From an uncultured Shewanella sp. (GTDB lineage Bacteria > Pseudomonadota > Gammaproteobacteria > Enterobacterales > Shewanellaceae): 64,000 nucleotides of DNA. This document shows positions 52,592 to 61,757 of this stretch, in pieces. How positions within the stretch are numbered: position 1 is the first letter of the stretch; each line of letters begins with the position of its first letter. The stretch spans positions 1 to 64,000 of the forward strand of contig NZ_CANMIO010000015.1 of the NCBI RefSeq assembly GCF_947497935.1. The letters run 5' to 3'. The notes beneath the pieces were generated by a model, which saw nothing but the letters and a program-made list of their open reading frames with translations, did no database searches and had not been told where the DNA came from. The translations under genes were made by a program, and so were the position numbers.

Positions 52592-54862
52592 CTACCCTAG
52601 GTTACGGCGTAATATCTTAGTCGCCTCAACTAAGTTAACTAAAGCGGGCTCAACTTCATCCCAGGTACGGGTCTTAAGACCACAATCGGGGTTAATCCAA
52701 AGCTGATCAACGGGTACTTTACTGGCCGCTTTTTGCATCAAGCTAACAATCTCATCGACCGTTGGCGTGTTCGGTGAATGAATGTCGTAAACACCTGGGC
52801 CTATTTCATTAGGATAATTAAAATCTTCAAAGGCGTTGAGCAACTCCATTCTTGAACGTGATGTCTCAATGGTGATCACATCGGCGTCCATCGCCGCAAT
52901 CGCCGCTATGGTTTCGTTGAATTCGCTATAACACATATGAGTGTGGATCTGCGTTTCGTTAGTCACGCCCGCAGCACTTAACTTAAAGGCATTGACCGCC
53001 CAGTTAAGATAATGCTGCCAATCACTCTTCTTCAGCGGCAACCCTTCACGAAATGCCGGCTCATCAATTTGAATAATACCAATACCCGCATCTTGCAACT
53101 CGACCACCTCATCTCGAATAGCGAGGCCGATTTGAGTTGCTATCTGCTCGCGGCTGATATCTTCACGGGCAAACGACCAATGTAAAATGGTAACAGGACC
53201 GGTCAGCATGCCTTTAACTGGTTTGTCGGTGAGGCTCTGGGCGAACTCAGCCCACTCCACTGTCATTGCGGTTGGTCGTGACACATCACCATAGATAAGC
53301 GGTGGCTTAACGCAGCGTGAACCATAACTTTGTACCCAACCAAACTGAGTAAAGCCAACACCTTCAAGCTGCTCGCCAAAGTATTCCACCATGTCGTTAC
53401 GCTCAGCTTCACCATGAACGAGTACATCGATACCCAGCTTTAATTGGCGCTCAATACTGTCTCTAGTCACTTGGCGAAGCTGCTCGTTATATTGCTCAAG
53501 GCTTATCTCCCCTTTACGCCAGCGGCTACGTAGGCCGCGAATAGCTGGAGTTTGCGGAAAACTCCCTATGGTAGTGGTTGGTAGTAAGGGCAATCGATAC
53601 TTAGCTCGCTGCACAGTTTGTCTTACAGAGAACACATCGTCACGTTGGTAATCTTGCTCGATGAGTGCATCAACGCGGGCAATCACATCTTGATTAGCAG
53701 CTTCTGCACGGGCATCACGCCTTACTTGGCACTCGCTAACAATGGCATTAGCTTCTGGCGAATTAGTCTCGGTTAATAACACTTTAAGCTTATTAAGCTC
53801 GGTGAGTTTCTGTTTGGCAAAAGACAGTTGCAGTTTAAGCGCTGGTGCAAGCTCGGTTTCCACTTCTAAATCAACCGGACTATGCAGCAATGAACATGAC
53901 GGTGATAACCATAAACGTTGCTTCAGATCGCGAGCGACACAGCTGAGCTGCTCTGCAATATTATCAAGCTCTGCCGCCCACACATTACGACCATTAATCA
54001 CACCGGCAGATAATATTTGCTCTTGCCCTAATGTTGCCACAAATTTAGCCAATTGCTCCGGCGCGGTCACTAAATCTAAATGCAAGCCAGCCACTGGCAA
54101 GCCGGACACCAACTGATAATGATGAGCAATGCTGCCATAGTAGCTGGCCAATAATACTTTTAAATCTCCTTTAGAGAGAGCAGCATAGGCTTGAGTTATC
54201 GCAGCTTGCCAATCACCTTCAAGCTCCAATGCAAGCACGGGCTCATCAAGCTGGATCCATTCAACACCTTGGCTTTTAAATCGAGCCAATATTTGCTGAT
54301 ATGCCTCGATAAGCTGCGGCAACAAACTCAGCCGATCAAAATCTGAACCGACCGATTTAGACAGATATAAAAATGATACCGGACCGAGAATGACTGGCTT
54401 AGCTTGATAGCCAAGAGCTTGTACCTCGCTCACCTCATCAAATAGCTGCTCATAGCCAATATCAAAGCTTTGATCCGCAGTCAGCTCTGGCACAATATAG
54501 TGGTAGTTAGTGTTAAAAAACTTAGTCATTTCAGCTGCTGGAGCGTCATTACCTGTTGGTGCTCTGCCACGCCCGACACGAAACAGTGTGTCGATATCTA
54601 TGTTGCTATCTCCACGGTGACGCTCAGGAATGGCTCCTAAGGTCGCACTCAATGTTAATACTTGATCATAAAAAGCAAAATCACCAACAGGTAATAATTC
54701 CACCCCGGCATCAGCCTGCCACTGCCAGTGTGACTTACGTAAATCTCTCGCAATATCAAGCAATTGAGACTGTTCTATTTCGCCACGCCAATATTTCTCT
54801 AAGGCAAACTTTAATTCACGAAAACGTCCTATGCGTGGAAAACCCAAACTATTTAATTGCAT
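52592..54862 (-). CDS. metE: cobalamin-independent methionine synthase MetE
   Basis: A 756-residue enzyme that methylates homocysteine from 5-methyltetrahydropteroyl-triglutamate. Both MetE barrels are visible: the N-terminal one begins LGFPRIGRFRELKFALEKYW, and the C-terminal one carries LPTTTIGSFPQT, the zinc ligands in HTHMCYSEF and NPDCGLKTR, and substrate-binding QIDEPAFREG. MetJ boxes and a MetR-like site lie between this gene and the divergent metR, so it is likely to be repressed by S-adenosylmethionine and activated by MetR with homocysteine. B12 availability may also matter, given btuB and queG nearby. Confidence 0.97.
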   Translation of the reverse strand: MQLNSLGFPRIGRFRELKFALEKYWRGEIEQSQLLDIARDLRKSHWQWQADAGVELLPVGDFAFYDQVLTLSATLGAIPERHRGDSNIDIDTLFRVGRGRAPTGNDAPAAEMTKFFNTNYHYIVPELTADQSFDIGYEQLFDEVSEVQALGYQAKPVILGPVSFLYLSKSVGSDFDRLSLLPQLIEAYQQILARFKSQGVEWIQLDEPVLALELEGDWQAAITQAYAALSKGDLKVLLASYYGSIAHHYQLVSGLPVAGLHLDLVTAPEQLAKFVATLGQEQILSAGVINGRNVWAAELDNIAEQLSCVARDLKQRLWLSPSCSLLHSPVDLEVETELAPALKLQLSFAKQKLTELNKLKVLLTETNSPEANAIVSECQVRRDARAEAANQDVIARVDALIEQDYQRDDVFSVRQTVQRAKYRLPLLPTTTIGSFPQTPAIRGLRSRWRKGEISLEQYNEQLRQVTRDSIERQLKLGIDVLVHGEAERNDMVEYFGEQLEGVGFTQFGWVQSYGSRCVKPPLIYGDVSRPTAMTVEWAEFAQSLTDKPVKGMLTGPVTILHWSFAREDISREQIATQIGLAIRDEVVELQDAGIGIIQIDEPAFREGLPLKKSDWQHYLNWAVNAFKLSAAGVTNETQIHTHMCYSEFNETIAAIAAMDADVITIETSRSRMELLNAFEDFNYPNEIGPGVYDIHSPNTPTVDEIVSLMQKAASKVPVDQLWINPDCGLKTRTWDEVEPALVNLVEATKILRRNLG

Positions 54863-54886
54863 ATTGTATACCTTTTGATGTTAAGA

Positions 54887-54899
54887 TGAGGAAAATTCA
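54887..54899. promoter_or_regulatory. MetR-like binding site
   Basis: TGAGGAAAATTCA, one mismatch from the MetR consensus TGAA-N5-TTCA. It is just upstream of metE. Moderate support. Confidence 0.5.
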
Positions 54900-54942
54900 G
54901 AGTTAACGCCCGTCTGAATTTCATATAACTAAACATAACAAC

Positions 54943-54966
54943 GGGCGTCTGGACGTCTAGAAGTTT
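54943..54966. promoter_or_regulatory. tandem MetJ boxes (3)
   Basis: Three adjacent 8-mers, GGGCGTCT, GGACGTCT and AGAAGTTT, against the consensus AGACGTCT (6, 7 and 6 of 8). Further half-matches lie at 54907-54914. It lies between divergent metE and metR. Confidence 0.75.
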
Positions 54967-55039
54967 ATTGTGTTAGCCTATGTATTCGCAATCGAAACGA
55001 ATTCAAGCGCAACATGAGAAAACGTCATGTGAGGATAAA

Positions 55040-55942
55040 ATGATAGAGCTTAGACATTTACGTACATTAGTTGCCCTAAAGGAAAGCGGCAGCCTCGCTG
55101 GGGCAGCAAAAAAACGCTTCGTCACTCAGTCAGCACTCTCGCATCAGATCAAGGAGTTAGAGACGCGTATCAACTCTGCTATTTTTGTACGCAAGAGTAA
55201 GCCTCTCTCTTTCACTCAAGAAGGCGCGAGATTACTCAACCTTGCTGAAGATATTCTGCCGAAGGTGATCGAAACAGAGTTTGACCTAAAGAAAGGTTTA
55301 GAAGATGGCGATAATCACTTAGGTGTTGGCATCGAATGCCACAGCTGTTTCCGCTGGTTAATGCCAGTGATGGAGGAGTTTAGAAAACAATACCCTCAGG
55401 CCAATCTCGATCTATCCAGCCGTCATTTGTTCGACTCGCTGAACGCGCTAGAGCAAGGTGATCTCGATGTTGTACTGAGCTCAGACCCAGTGCCTGGTCA
55501 GTCAATTGCCTACCAGCATTTGTTTGATTTTGAAGTGAGATTAGTGGTAGCCAGTGACCATCCTCTGGCTCAGCAAGAGTATGTCACACCGAAACAGTTA
55601 GAGAATTTATCGATTTTAAGCTACCCAGTTGCGCTCGAACGCTTAGATATATATCGCCACTTTTTAGAGCCTGCCGGCATTCAGCCGGGTCCACAAGTAA
55701 AGTGTGATTTAACCATGATGCTGCTGCAACGAATTGCCTGTAAAGATGGTGTGGCCGCTTTACCGAGCTGGTCGATTAGTGAGGCCCATGGTCTTAGCCT
55801 TACTAGTGTCAAACTGGGTCCTGAAGGGCTTAAGCGTCCTCTCTTTGGTGCATACCGTCGTAACGGTGCGAATGCACGTTTAGCTCAACATTGGTTAGAG
55901 TTAGTCGCTAAAGAAGGCCTAGCAAAACAGAAGCTTAATTAA
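55040..55942 (+). CDS. metR: LysR-family regulator MetR
   Basis: A 300-residue LTTR. Starts MIELRHLRTLVALKESGSLA with an HTH stretch QSALSHQIKELETRI and a substrate-binding domain with GIECHSCFRWLMPV, the Cys/His stretch typical of MetR that senses homocysteine. It is divergent from metE with MetJ boxes between, the classic metR-metE arrangement. The frame is open 20 codons further upstream but lacks HTH sequence. A terminator follows. Confidence 0.93.
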   Translation: MIELRHLRTLVALKESGSLAGAAKKRFVTQSALSHQIKELETRINSAIFVRKSKPLSFTQEGARLLNLAEDILPKVIETEFDLKKGLEDGDNHLGVGIECHSCFRWLMPVMEEFRKQYPQANLDLSSRHLFDSLNALEQGDLDVVLSSDPVPGQSIAYQHLFDFEVRLVVASDHPLAQQEYVTPKQLENLSILSYPVALERLDIYRHFLEPAGIQPGPQVKCDLTMMLLQRIACKDGVAALPSWSISEAHGLSLTSVKLGPEGLKRPLFGAYRRNGANARLAQHWLELVAKEGLAKQKLN

Positions 55943-55956
55943 TTGGTTAGCGTAAC

Positions 55957-55985
55957 AAAAAGCCTGCATGATGCAGGCTTTTTTG
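55957..55985. terminator. bidirectional terminator, metR / HDOD gene
   Basis: AAAAAGCCTGCAT / ATGCAGGCTTTTT with A and T runs on either side. Confidence 0.9.
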
Positions 55986-55989
55986 GTTT

Positions 55990-56718
55990 CTATATTGCCT
56001 TAAGCAATAAATTTCTCTTGGTTAGTACCCGTCTCAATACTAGGCCTGGAGAATTAGCATTATGTGTTTGTCGTAAATTATGAGCAATCATAAACTCACC
56101 ACTTAGATCATCGTCTAATCCTAATGATTCAAAGGCTTCTAGGGTCAATGTTTGCTGCTGATCTTCAATCACAGACTTAAGCAAGCTTAACGGATAAGGC
56201 TCGACTAACTCCGAATTTAAATAGGCAAATGCGGTCAGTGCGATGATGTCACCGAACACGCTAAACAGAGCCAATGTTTGCACTTCATCAGGATTAATCT
56301 GTACGCTATCCATTTGATATAACTGATCGACGGCATCTACTGCAATCGCTTCTGTCATTGCCCAGTAACCGTGAACGAGTTTCTTGTACGGTTCATTGAG
56401 CTCGTCTAAACGCTCTTTCAGGTAAAAAGTAAAAGCATAACGATAAATATTAACTTGGCCCAAGCGCACTAAGGCGTCTTTTAAGGAACGATTCTTACTC
56501 GACTGAGCCGTTGCGTGATCAGCACTATTACTTCGCCATAGTAGGTGAGCAGATAACGCAGGATCAGACGAAACGATATCAATGACATTGCGAATATCAC
56601 CGTCTGCAATAATAGCTTTTTTCAATGGGATAAGGATCCCTCGACGTCCAATTACCTGCTCTTCATTGCTGATAATGGCACGTACTTGAGTAAATACTTG
56701 CTGCTCAAGATCTGTCAT
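55990..56718 (-). CDS. HDOD-domain protein
   Basis: A 242-residue protein with an HDOD fold (about 15-220): IPLKKAIIADGDIRNVIDIVSSDPAL, LLWRSNSADHATAQS and the helical core. HDOD proteins lack HD catalytic residues and act as signalling partners. No GGDEF, EAL or REC domain is fused to it. Role unknown. ATG 56718 has no strong ribosome site. Confidence 0.82.
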   Translation of the reverse strand: MTDLEQQVFTQVRAIISNEEQVIGRRGILIPLKKAIIADGDIRNVIDIVSSDPALSAHLLWRSNSADHATAQSSKNRSLKDALVRLGQVNIYRYAFTFYLKERLDELNEPYKKLVHGYWAMTEAIAVDAVDQLYQMDSVQINPDEVQTLALFSVFGDIIALTAFAYLNSELVEPYPLSLLKSVIEDQQQTLTLEAFESLGLDDDLSGEFMIAHNLRQTHNANSPGLVLRRVLTKRNLLLKAI

Positions 56719-56860
56719 GTGAAACGTTAAACCTTATTCTTCTAATCATTATCGCAAACTACTTCATACTGCTGGGGTGACATCTATAAGTAGATTGATT
56801 ATATGTACATTTGTTTTGGTTAAATTAACCCATAATATGACGTCAAAGGTCAAGTCATAT

Positions 56861-57018
56861 AATACCAATCAGTGTAAGAATTTGCCCTACTCAGAGCATT
56901 TTTGGCAAACTAATTCAAGGCGAATAGTGGAAAGAATGGTTATTCCCTTATGAAGCTGTTTAACGCAGAAATCGGCAGCCAAAAACGCTCTGAGCAAATC
57001 TTTATACTGATTGGTATA
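56861..57018. repeat. MITE-like dispersed repeat, copy 2
   Basis: About 158 bp: ATACCAATCAGTGTAAG on the left, CTTTATACTGATTGGTAT on the right. It also folds on itself: CTCAGAGCATTTTTGG (56890-56905) pairs with CCAAAAACGCTCTGAG (56979-56994). This copy is the least degraded. Confidence 0.9.
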
Positions 57019-57173
57019 AAGCATTACCTTAACAAGTTTCTCCTATTTATGGCGTATTAATTTACACCAGCTGATGAAATGTGTGATTGAACTAGCAATC
57101 CGCAACCAGACTGAGGCCTTTTACTTCACTCAGAGCGTTTTCCACAGGAATAATCCACTAACATAAGCTGCTA
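57019..57173. other. spacer between repeat copies
   Basis: About 155 bp. It includes actcagagcgttttcc (57127-57142), resembling the inside of the repeat family and perhaps a broken copy. No gene. Confidence 0.4.
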
Positions 57174-57328
57174 TAGCAATCAGTATAAGAAGCAGATTTA
57201 CTCAGAACGTTTTTGGGCAAACTGATTCAAGGCGAGCAAACGAAAGAATAGCTATTCTCTGGTGAAATTATTCAACGCAGAACTCGGCCATCTCCAGATG
57301 GCGAACAAGTCTTTATACTGATTAGCAA
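57174..57328. repeat. MITE-like dispersed repeat, copy 3
   Basis: About 155 bp from AGCAATCAGTATAAG to CTTTATACTGATTAGCAAT. The inside matches copies 1 and 2 (tttttgggcaaac, gattcaaggcgag, ttctctggtga, ttcaacgcagaa). The element abuts the 3' end of the SGNH gene, as copy 1 abuts the exporter. Confidence 0.9.
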
Positions 57329-57331
57329 TGA

Positions 57332-57937
57332 CTATATCGCCTGATAAATCGCCTCAGCCAACGCAGAATACCCCTCATCGTTTAGGTGTATAGCATCAGA
57401 CTTTTTACTCGGGCTTCTCAATAGACTACTCAAGATATCTTCGACAAGGACAAGTTGATATTGCTCGGCTAATTCCGCATAAATCGGTGAGGGGGAAAGG
57501 AATAAGCTCTTTTGCGGCACGGCCACCAGCAAAATGGGGATCTGCTTTGCCTGCGCTGTCTCAATCATCTGCGCTAAGTTAGCTTTAGTCGTTGCTAGCG
57601 GTTGATTACGCAGAAAGTCATTACCGCCCTCAAGTAAGATTAACAGCTCAGGATCATGACGAGCGAGTAACTGAGCTAAGCGCTTTTTCCCCCCCGATGT
57701 TGTTTCGCCTGACACCCCAGCATTGATCACTTCAAAGCCACTTATTCCTGCAAGTTGGCTCGGATAATCTTGCCCCTTACTCGCACCAACACCATAGGTC
57801 AGGCTGTCACCAAAGGCTAACACTCGTGCGTTTTCGGACAAAGCTGGAATACTGGCGCCCGAGCAAGCCTTTAATAACAGCAGTAACAAGATGATGAGAG
57901 AGCGACTAAATGGCCTCAGTATCGACAAGTATTTCAT
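57332..57937 (-). CDS. SGNH-family (TesA-like) esterase/lysophospholipase, lipoprotein-type signal
   Basis: A 201-residue GDSL hydrolase. A hydrophobic lipoprotein-like N-terminus ends LLKAC. Block I AFGDSLTYGVG holds the catalytic Ser, block III GGNDFLR supplies the oxyanion Asn, and DAIHLNDEGY gives the Asp and His. E. coli TesA is soluble periplasmic; here the Cys suggests membrane anchoring. The start is set at ATG 57937; ATG 57949 is an alternative. It stands alone. Confidence 0.88.
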   Translation of the reverse strand: MKYLSILRPFSRSLIILLLLLLKACSGASIPALSENARVLAFGDSLTYGVGASKGQDYPSQLAGISGFEVINAGVSGETTSGGKKRLAQLLARHDPELLILLEGGNDFLRNQPLATTKANLAQMIETAQAKQIPILLVAVPQKSLFLSPSPIYAELAEQYQLVLVEDILSSLLRSPSKKSDAIHLNDEGYSALAEAIYQAI

Positions 57938-57986
57938 TGCTATGCCCATGTTTAAGTTTATGTTTAAGTTTGCCTATTTATAGCAT

Positions 57987-58014
57987 AAAAAAGCCAGACG
58001 CTATGTCTGGCTTT
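57987..58014 (-). terminator. btuB terminator
   Basis: AAAGCCAGAC / GTCTGGCTTT hairpin with a T run on the minus strand. Confidence 0.85.
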
Positions 58015-58044
58015 GTTGTAGCAATCGCGATACCTCAGCGATGA

Positions 58045-59898
58045 TTAAAACGCTTGGTAACTAACGCTAAAGAATAACTCTCTTCCTGGACTAAAGTAGT
58101 TTTGATCGGAAATGATCTCTTCATCAAACAGGTTATTCGCCTTTAAGCGTAAGCTCCACACGTCATCAATTTGGTAACCAAGACTCAAATCCAACTTATG
58201 ATAGGCATCTAAGTACTGCTCATAACCAGCATAACGTTTACCTTGGTAATGATAGTTAGCCAACAGGTCAAATTGCTGCCAAGTGTAGCTTAATAAATAG
58301 TTAAACTCATTCTCGCTACGACCAATCAGTTGCTCATCAGTTTGCTTGTTCTCTGCATCAAGGTAGGTATACCCCAATTGATGTTCGAGGCTAAGCAACT
58401 CAAAGTTAGCCGACAATTCGATTCCGCTGATCTCAGCTTTATTAATATTGGCAGGCTTCCAAATATCCCAACCGTAATCGTCTTGCTCACCCGTAGGAGC
58501 CCAAGCAATCAGGTTATCGATAGTATTTTTAAATACGCTAATATAGGCGCGAAGATCTTGGTTATTAAAATGCAAAGCAAGTTCATAACTCTCTGCGGTT
58601 TCCGAGATCAAGTCTGGATTGCCTGAGTCTGGCCAGTAGAGATCGTTAAAGGTTGGTGCTTTAAAAGCCGTACCCGTTGTCGCTGCTAGGCGCCACTGAT
58701 CGTTAAACTGATAGGCAAGACTGGCATTATATGAGGTTTCGCTATCGATATTTTCTACATCATCGTAACGTACTGCCACTTCTGCTAGCAGCTTGCTCCA
58801 TTGCTTCTGTACTAATGCGTATGCGCCAAAAAGATCACGCTGGTCTTCGGCGTAGTCACCTCGAACTTGCTCTCTTGACCAATCGATACCGCCAGTAATC
58901 GTGAGATCGTCTGCCGCTAAATACTGATTGCTCCAGTTAACTTGATCGCGCTTAGTTTCAAACTCAGCGATGGCAACACTGGCATCATCACCGCGGAAGT
59001 TCTCATTTGAATCCTGTGACTGGCTCACAGCTAGCTTACTCGTGAACTGTTCACGACTGTACTGCGTAGCTAGACTCCAAAGGTAGTTCTCATAATCTGA
59101 CTCATCGGCCGAACCCGAAGCGTAGATATCATCGTATTGAGTATTGCCCTTGTCATACTGACCATTCCAAAGTGCTTGCCAATTTTGATTAATCTGCTGC
59201 GAACCTTTAAGTGAAAGTGCATTACGCTTGTAGCCATCATCATCGTTCTCAGCTTCGGCGCCATTATACACATCATAGCCGTCGGACTGTTCGTGGTTAA
59301 CAGCAAGTGTAGTGCTGCCCTCGCCATGACTCATACCAGCGCCAAATGAGCCTCGTACATAGTCGTCGCTACCGTATTCAGCTCCAGCAAACCACTCGCC
59401 ACCTTTAAGCTCACGAGTAAATATTTGAATAACACCGCCGATAGCGTCACTGCCCCATACTGACGCACGAGGACCCTTAAGCACTTCTATACGTTCAATG
59501 TTCTCAGGAGATAAAGTGTTAAAACTGACTGTACCTAAAGTTGCAGAGCCGACCTTAACCCCGTCAACTAGCACTAGGACATGGTTTGAATTACTACCGC
59601 GAACGCTAATAGAAGTTGCCTGCCCCGCGCCGCCGTTACGAGAGACACTGACTCCAGGAAGCGTTTCTAGTACATCGGCAACCGATTTAGGGTTGAGACG
59701 AACAATCTCTTCGCGCTCAATCGTATTGATAACAGTCAGCTGCTGATCTGCAGTTCTGTCAAAGCGTGAACCTGTTACGGTAATCGTTTCATCGATTGTT
59801 GCTGAGGTTGCTCCGAGATCGTCGGCCGAAACAGAGAATGCAGTAAAGCTGATAAAACTGCTAACTAGCAGTGCGATTTTAGAGGGTTGTGTTCCCAT
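58045..59898 (-). CDS. btuB: TonB-dependent vitamin B12 receptor BtuB
   Basis: A 617-residue outer-membrane receptor importing cobalamin. Signal peptide ending SVSA, a TonB-box-like ETITVTGSR, the plug (VADVLETLPGVSVSRNGGAG; RGSNSNHVLVLVDGVKV; GPRASVWGSDAIGGVIQIFT) and a beta-barrel ending in F (SVSYQAF), the usual C-terminal aromatic. E. coli BtuB is of similar length. A cobalamin riboswitch precedes the gene, strong evidence that it is B12 uptake. No btuCDF genes are nearby. Confidence 0.96.
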   Translation of the reverse strand: MGTQPSKIALLVSSFISFTAFSVSADDLGATSATIDETITVTGSRFDRTADQQLTVINTIEREEIVRLNPKSVADVLETLPGVSVSRNGGAGQATSISVRGSNSNHVLVLVDGVKVGSATLGTVSFNTLSPENIERIEVLKGPRASVWGSDAIGGVIQIFTRELKGGEWFAGAEYGSDDYVRGSFGAGMSHGEGSTTLAVNHEQSDGYDVYNGAEAENDDDGYKRNALSLKGSQQINQNWQALWNGQYDKGNTQYDDIYASGSADESDYENYLWSLATQYSREQFTSKLAVSQSQDSNENFRGDDASVAIAEFETKRDQVNWSNQYLAADDLTITGGIDWSREQVRGDYAEDQRDLFGAYALVQKQWSKLLAEVAVRYDDVENIDSETSYNASLAYQFNDQWRLAATTGTAFKAPTFNDLYWPDSGNPDLISETAESYELALHFNNQDLRAYISVFKNTIDNLIAWAPTGEQDDYGWDIWKPANINKAEISGIELSANFELLSLEHQLGYTYLDAENKQTDEQLIGRSENEFNYLLSYTWQQFDLLANYHYQGKRYAGYEQYLDAYHKLDLSLGYQIDDVWSLRLKANNLFDEEIISDQNYFSPGRELFFSVSYQAF

Positions 59899-60032
59899 TT
59901 ACCTTTGACTCCTAAAGGAAAACGGGGCAAAAACGTCACGGTGACTCGAGCAATGAATGACAAGTGCCATTATATATTGCTCATTAATTGCCGCATTTCG
60001 AGATCTGCCCGCCGAAATCATCGAAATCACTT

Positions 60033-60222
60033 GCTTGGCCGGTCTCCGGACTTAGGTTCTGTGTTACAAAGTAACACTCAAGAACAAGCTTTAAACGCCT
60101 ATCCGTTAAGGCGCGCTTGTCTCTCACCATTCACCGTTGCGGGGGCAGTGTCAGAATCTAACTGACTTCCCGATTATCCTTACTACCTTGCGGTATAAGT
60201 TACTGCTGTAACTTAAGGCACC
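60033..60222 (-). ncRNA. cobalamin (AdoCbl) riboswitch
   Basis: On the minus strand GGTGCC starts the aptamer (60217-60222), and TGCCCCCGCAACGGT gives the conserved core containing the B12 box. It closes with AGTCCGGAGACCGGCC. It lies in the btuB leader between the promoter region and the start codon and is expected to shut off btuB when cobalamin is high. Confidence 0.93.
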
Positions 60223-60472
60223 AATAAAGTTGACTAAAATAGTATTTTTTCTAATAGCATGCTTTTTAATAGCATGATGCTTATCACTCAAGAGTAAAAA
60301 AGCGCCACTTTTGAGAGTGCGCGCATTATAGACGTCTATACGGTTAAATGTCTAACTTAACTATATTTTAAAATCCCAATTTTAGACGAAGAATATTCAG
60401 CCACCAAATGACATCAGTACATTTACTTTAAATATCAGTCTGATAAGGCTTAGTTTTTAAGTCGGTTAAGGC
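60223..60472. other. btuB promoter region and upstream terminator
   Basis: About 250 bp. On the minus strand a hairpin with T run (60295-60322) ends the exported-protein gene at 60473. A short TAATAGCATG repeat lies near 60252-60276. The btuB promoter must lie between but no clear -35/-10 pair was fixed. Confidence 0.4.
60295..60322 (-). terminator. terminator of the gene at 60473
   Basis: GCGCACT / AGTGGCGC (one bulged G) followed by TTTTTT on the minus strand. Confidence 0.7.
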
Positions 60473-61120
60473 TTAATATAGGCTCAGAGGTGTGATGGTC
60501 GACAGGAATTCTTGGTGGTTATCTGCTTGGATCGGCAGATTCTGCTTAGTGAAGGCCTCGCCTCGTATCGATTTATGGATTAAATACAGATCCTGCTTTC
60601 CTCTTACAGCAATGTAATGCCCTATCTCTCCTTGAGTGACAACCTCTTTAGCGCTAATCGCTTCAGCCGACTTAAGATGAGAGTTAGCCATTTTTGTACA
60701 GCCTATGATCGCACTGGCTGTTTCATGGTCATTAAGCGGCTCACTCGGTAAGTCTTCAAGGACTGTCTCGCCTTGGCAACTTTCAAAATACACCGCCGCC
60801 ATCGTCTCTAGGAATGCTTGTGGACTCACATCTTCTGCAACGCCTTTAAAGCCCTGAACACACAGCATAGATGACCAAGTATGTAACGCCTGAGATGCTG
60901 GAACAAACTCAGCAGAGTACATAGTACCTTGCTGCTGTGAATAGGCTAACTTCCAATCTAGTGGCAAGTTAAAGTTAAGAGTTTGGCTAAATATCGCTAA
61001 CTGTTGAGGGGCTTTAGCCACTTGCGTCTTAGTTGGCTCAGCGCTTACCCCAAAAGACGGAATAGCTAAAAAAATGGCACTCAGCATACCCGTGGCTATG
61101 TGAGGAAAGTATGAAGTCAT
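60473..61120 (-). CDS. exported protein of unknown function
   Basis: A 215-residue secreted protein with a signal peptide (about 1-27, ending GVSAE). The mature part contains LNFNLPLDWKLAYSQQQG, three cysteines (LCVQG, SCQGE, IGCTK) and a C-terminal region ending ITPLSLY. No family was recognised; the pattern (signal, small beta-rich domain, conserved Trp and Cys) suggests a periplasmic protein. ATG 61120 has AAAGG very close upstream, and the inner Met at MLSAIFLAIP is an alternative start. Confidence 0.65.
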   Translation of the reverse strand: MTSYFPHIATGMLSAIFLAIPSFGVSAEPTKTQVAKAPQQLAIFSQTLNFNLPLDWKLAYSQQQGTMYSAEFVPASQALHTWSSMLCVQGFKGVAEDVSPQAFLETMAAVYFESCQGETVLEDLPSEPLNDHETASAIIGCTKMANSHLKSAEAISAKEVVTQGEIGHYIAVRGKQDLYLIHKSIRGEAFTKQNLPIQADNHQEFLSTITPLSLY

Positions 61121-61326
61121 ACCTTTACAAACCTTATTGAGGATAGTTTTATGGGCGGTATTCTATCTGCACATAGGTAAAAGCGACACCTAAATAATTA
61201 CCTTTATGAAACATACCTCTACATTTCGCTGAACAAGCGCAACCTTTAAGCCCTTACTTAACAAAGACTTATGTCGCAACACCTAATCAAGATTAAAAAA
61301 CACACCACAAATCACTTGCACAATGT

Positions 61327-61367
61327 GATTACATTTGTAATCTTAATTATAAATTACAAGCGTAATC
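61327..61367. promoter_or_regulatory. paired dyad operator, probably BlaI-type
   Basis: GATTACA-TT-TGTAATC (61327-61342) is a perfect 7+2+7 palindrome. A second related dyad, AATTACA-AG-CGTAATC (61352-61367), has its centre 25 bp away. They flank a TATAAA at 61348. The core TACA..TGTA matches the BlaI/MecI operator. Position just before the BlaI gene suggests autorepression. Confidence 0.75.
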
Positions 61368-61379
61368 GAAGAGAAAGCA

Positions 61380-61757
61380 ATGAAAGAGATCAGTAATGCA
61401 GAGCTGTGTGTACTCAATATCCTGTGGCAATCCTCACCAATTAGTGCCAGCGATGTCATAGCTGAACTCTCTCGCACTAATGACTGGCATGAGAAAACCG
61501 TAAAAACATTACTCAACCGCCTAGTAAAGAAGCAAGCCATTGGCTTTGAAAAGCAGGGCCGATCCTACCTTTATAGTCCGCTCATCAACCAGAGTGAATA
61601 TCAACTCAAGGAGAGTGAGTCTTTTATCCAACGCTTATTCTCAGGCAAAGTCGCGCCCTTAGTCGCCGGATTTGCTAAGCAGAATAAGCTCAGTGCTGAA
61701 GATGTTGATGAGCTACAACAACTAATTGATACATGGAAGAAGGATAACAAGTCATGA
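61380..61757 (+). CDS. BlaI/MecI-family repressor
   Basis: A 125-residue winged-helix repressor: ISNAELCVLNILWQSSPISASDVIAELSRTNDWHEKTVKTLLNRLVKK is the typical HTH for this family (quoted by position, residues 2-49), with a C-terminal dimerisation helix (about 65-120). The stop codon overlaps the start of the M56 gene (ATGA). It is released when the paired membrane peptidase cleaves it, as in BlaI-BlaR1. Confidence 0.93.
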   Translation: MKEISNAELCVLNILWQSSPISASDVIAELSRTNDWHEKTVKTLLNRLVKKQAIGFEKQGRSYLYSPLINQSEYQLKESESFIQRLFSGKVAPLVAGFAKQNKLSAEDVDELQQLIDTWKKDNKS

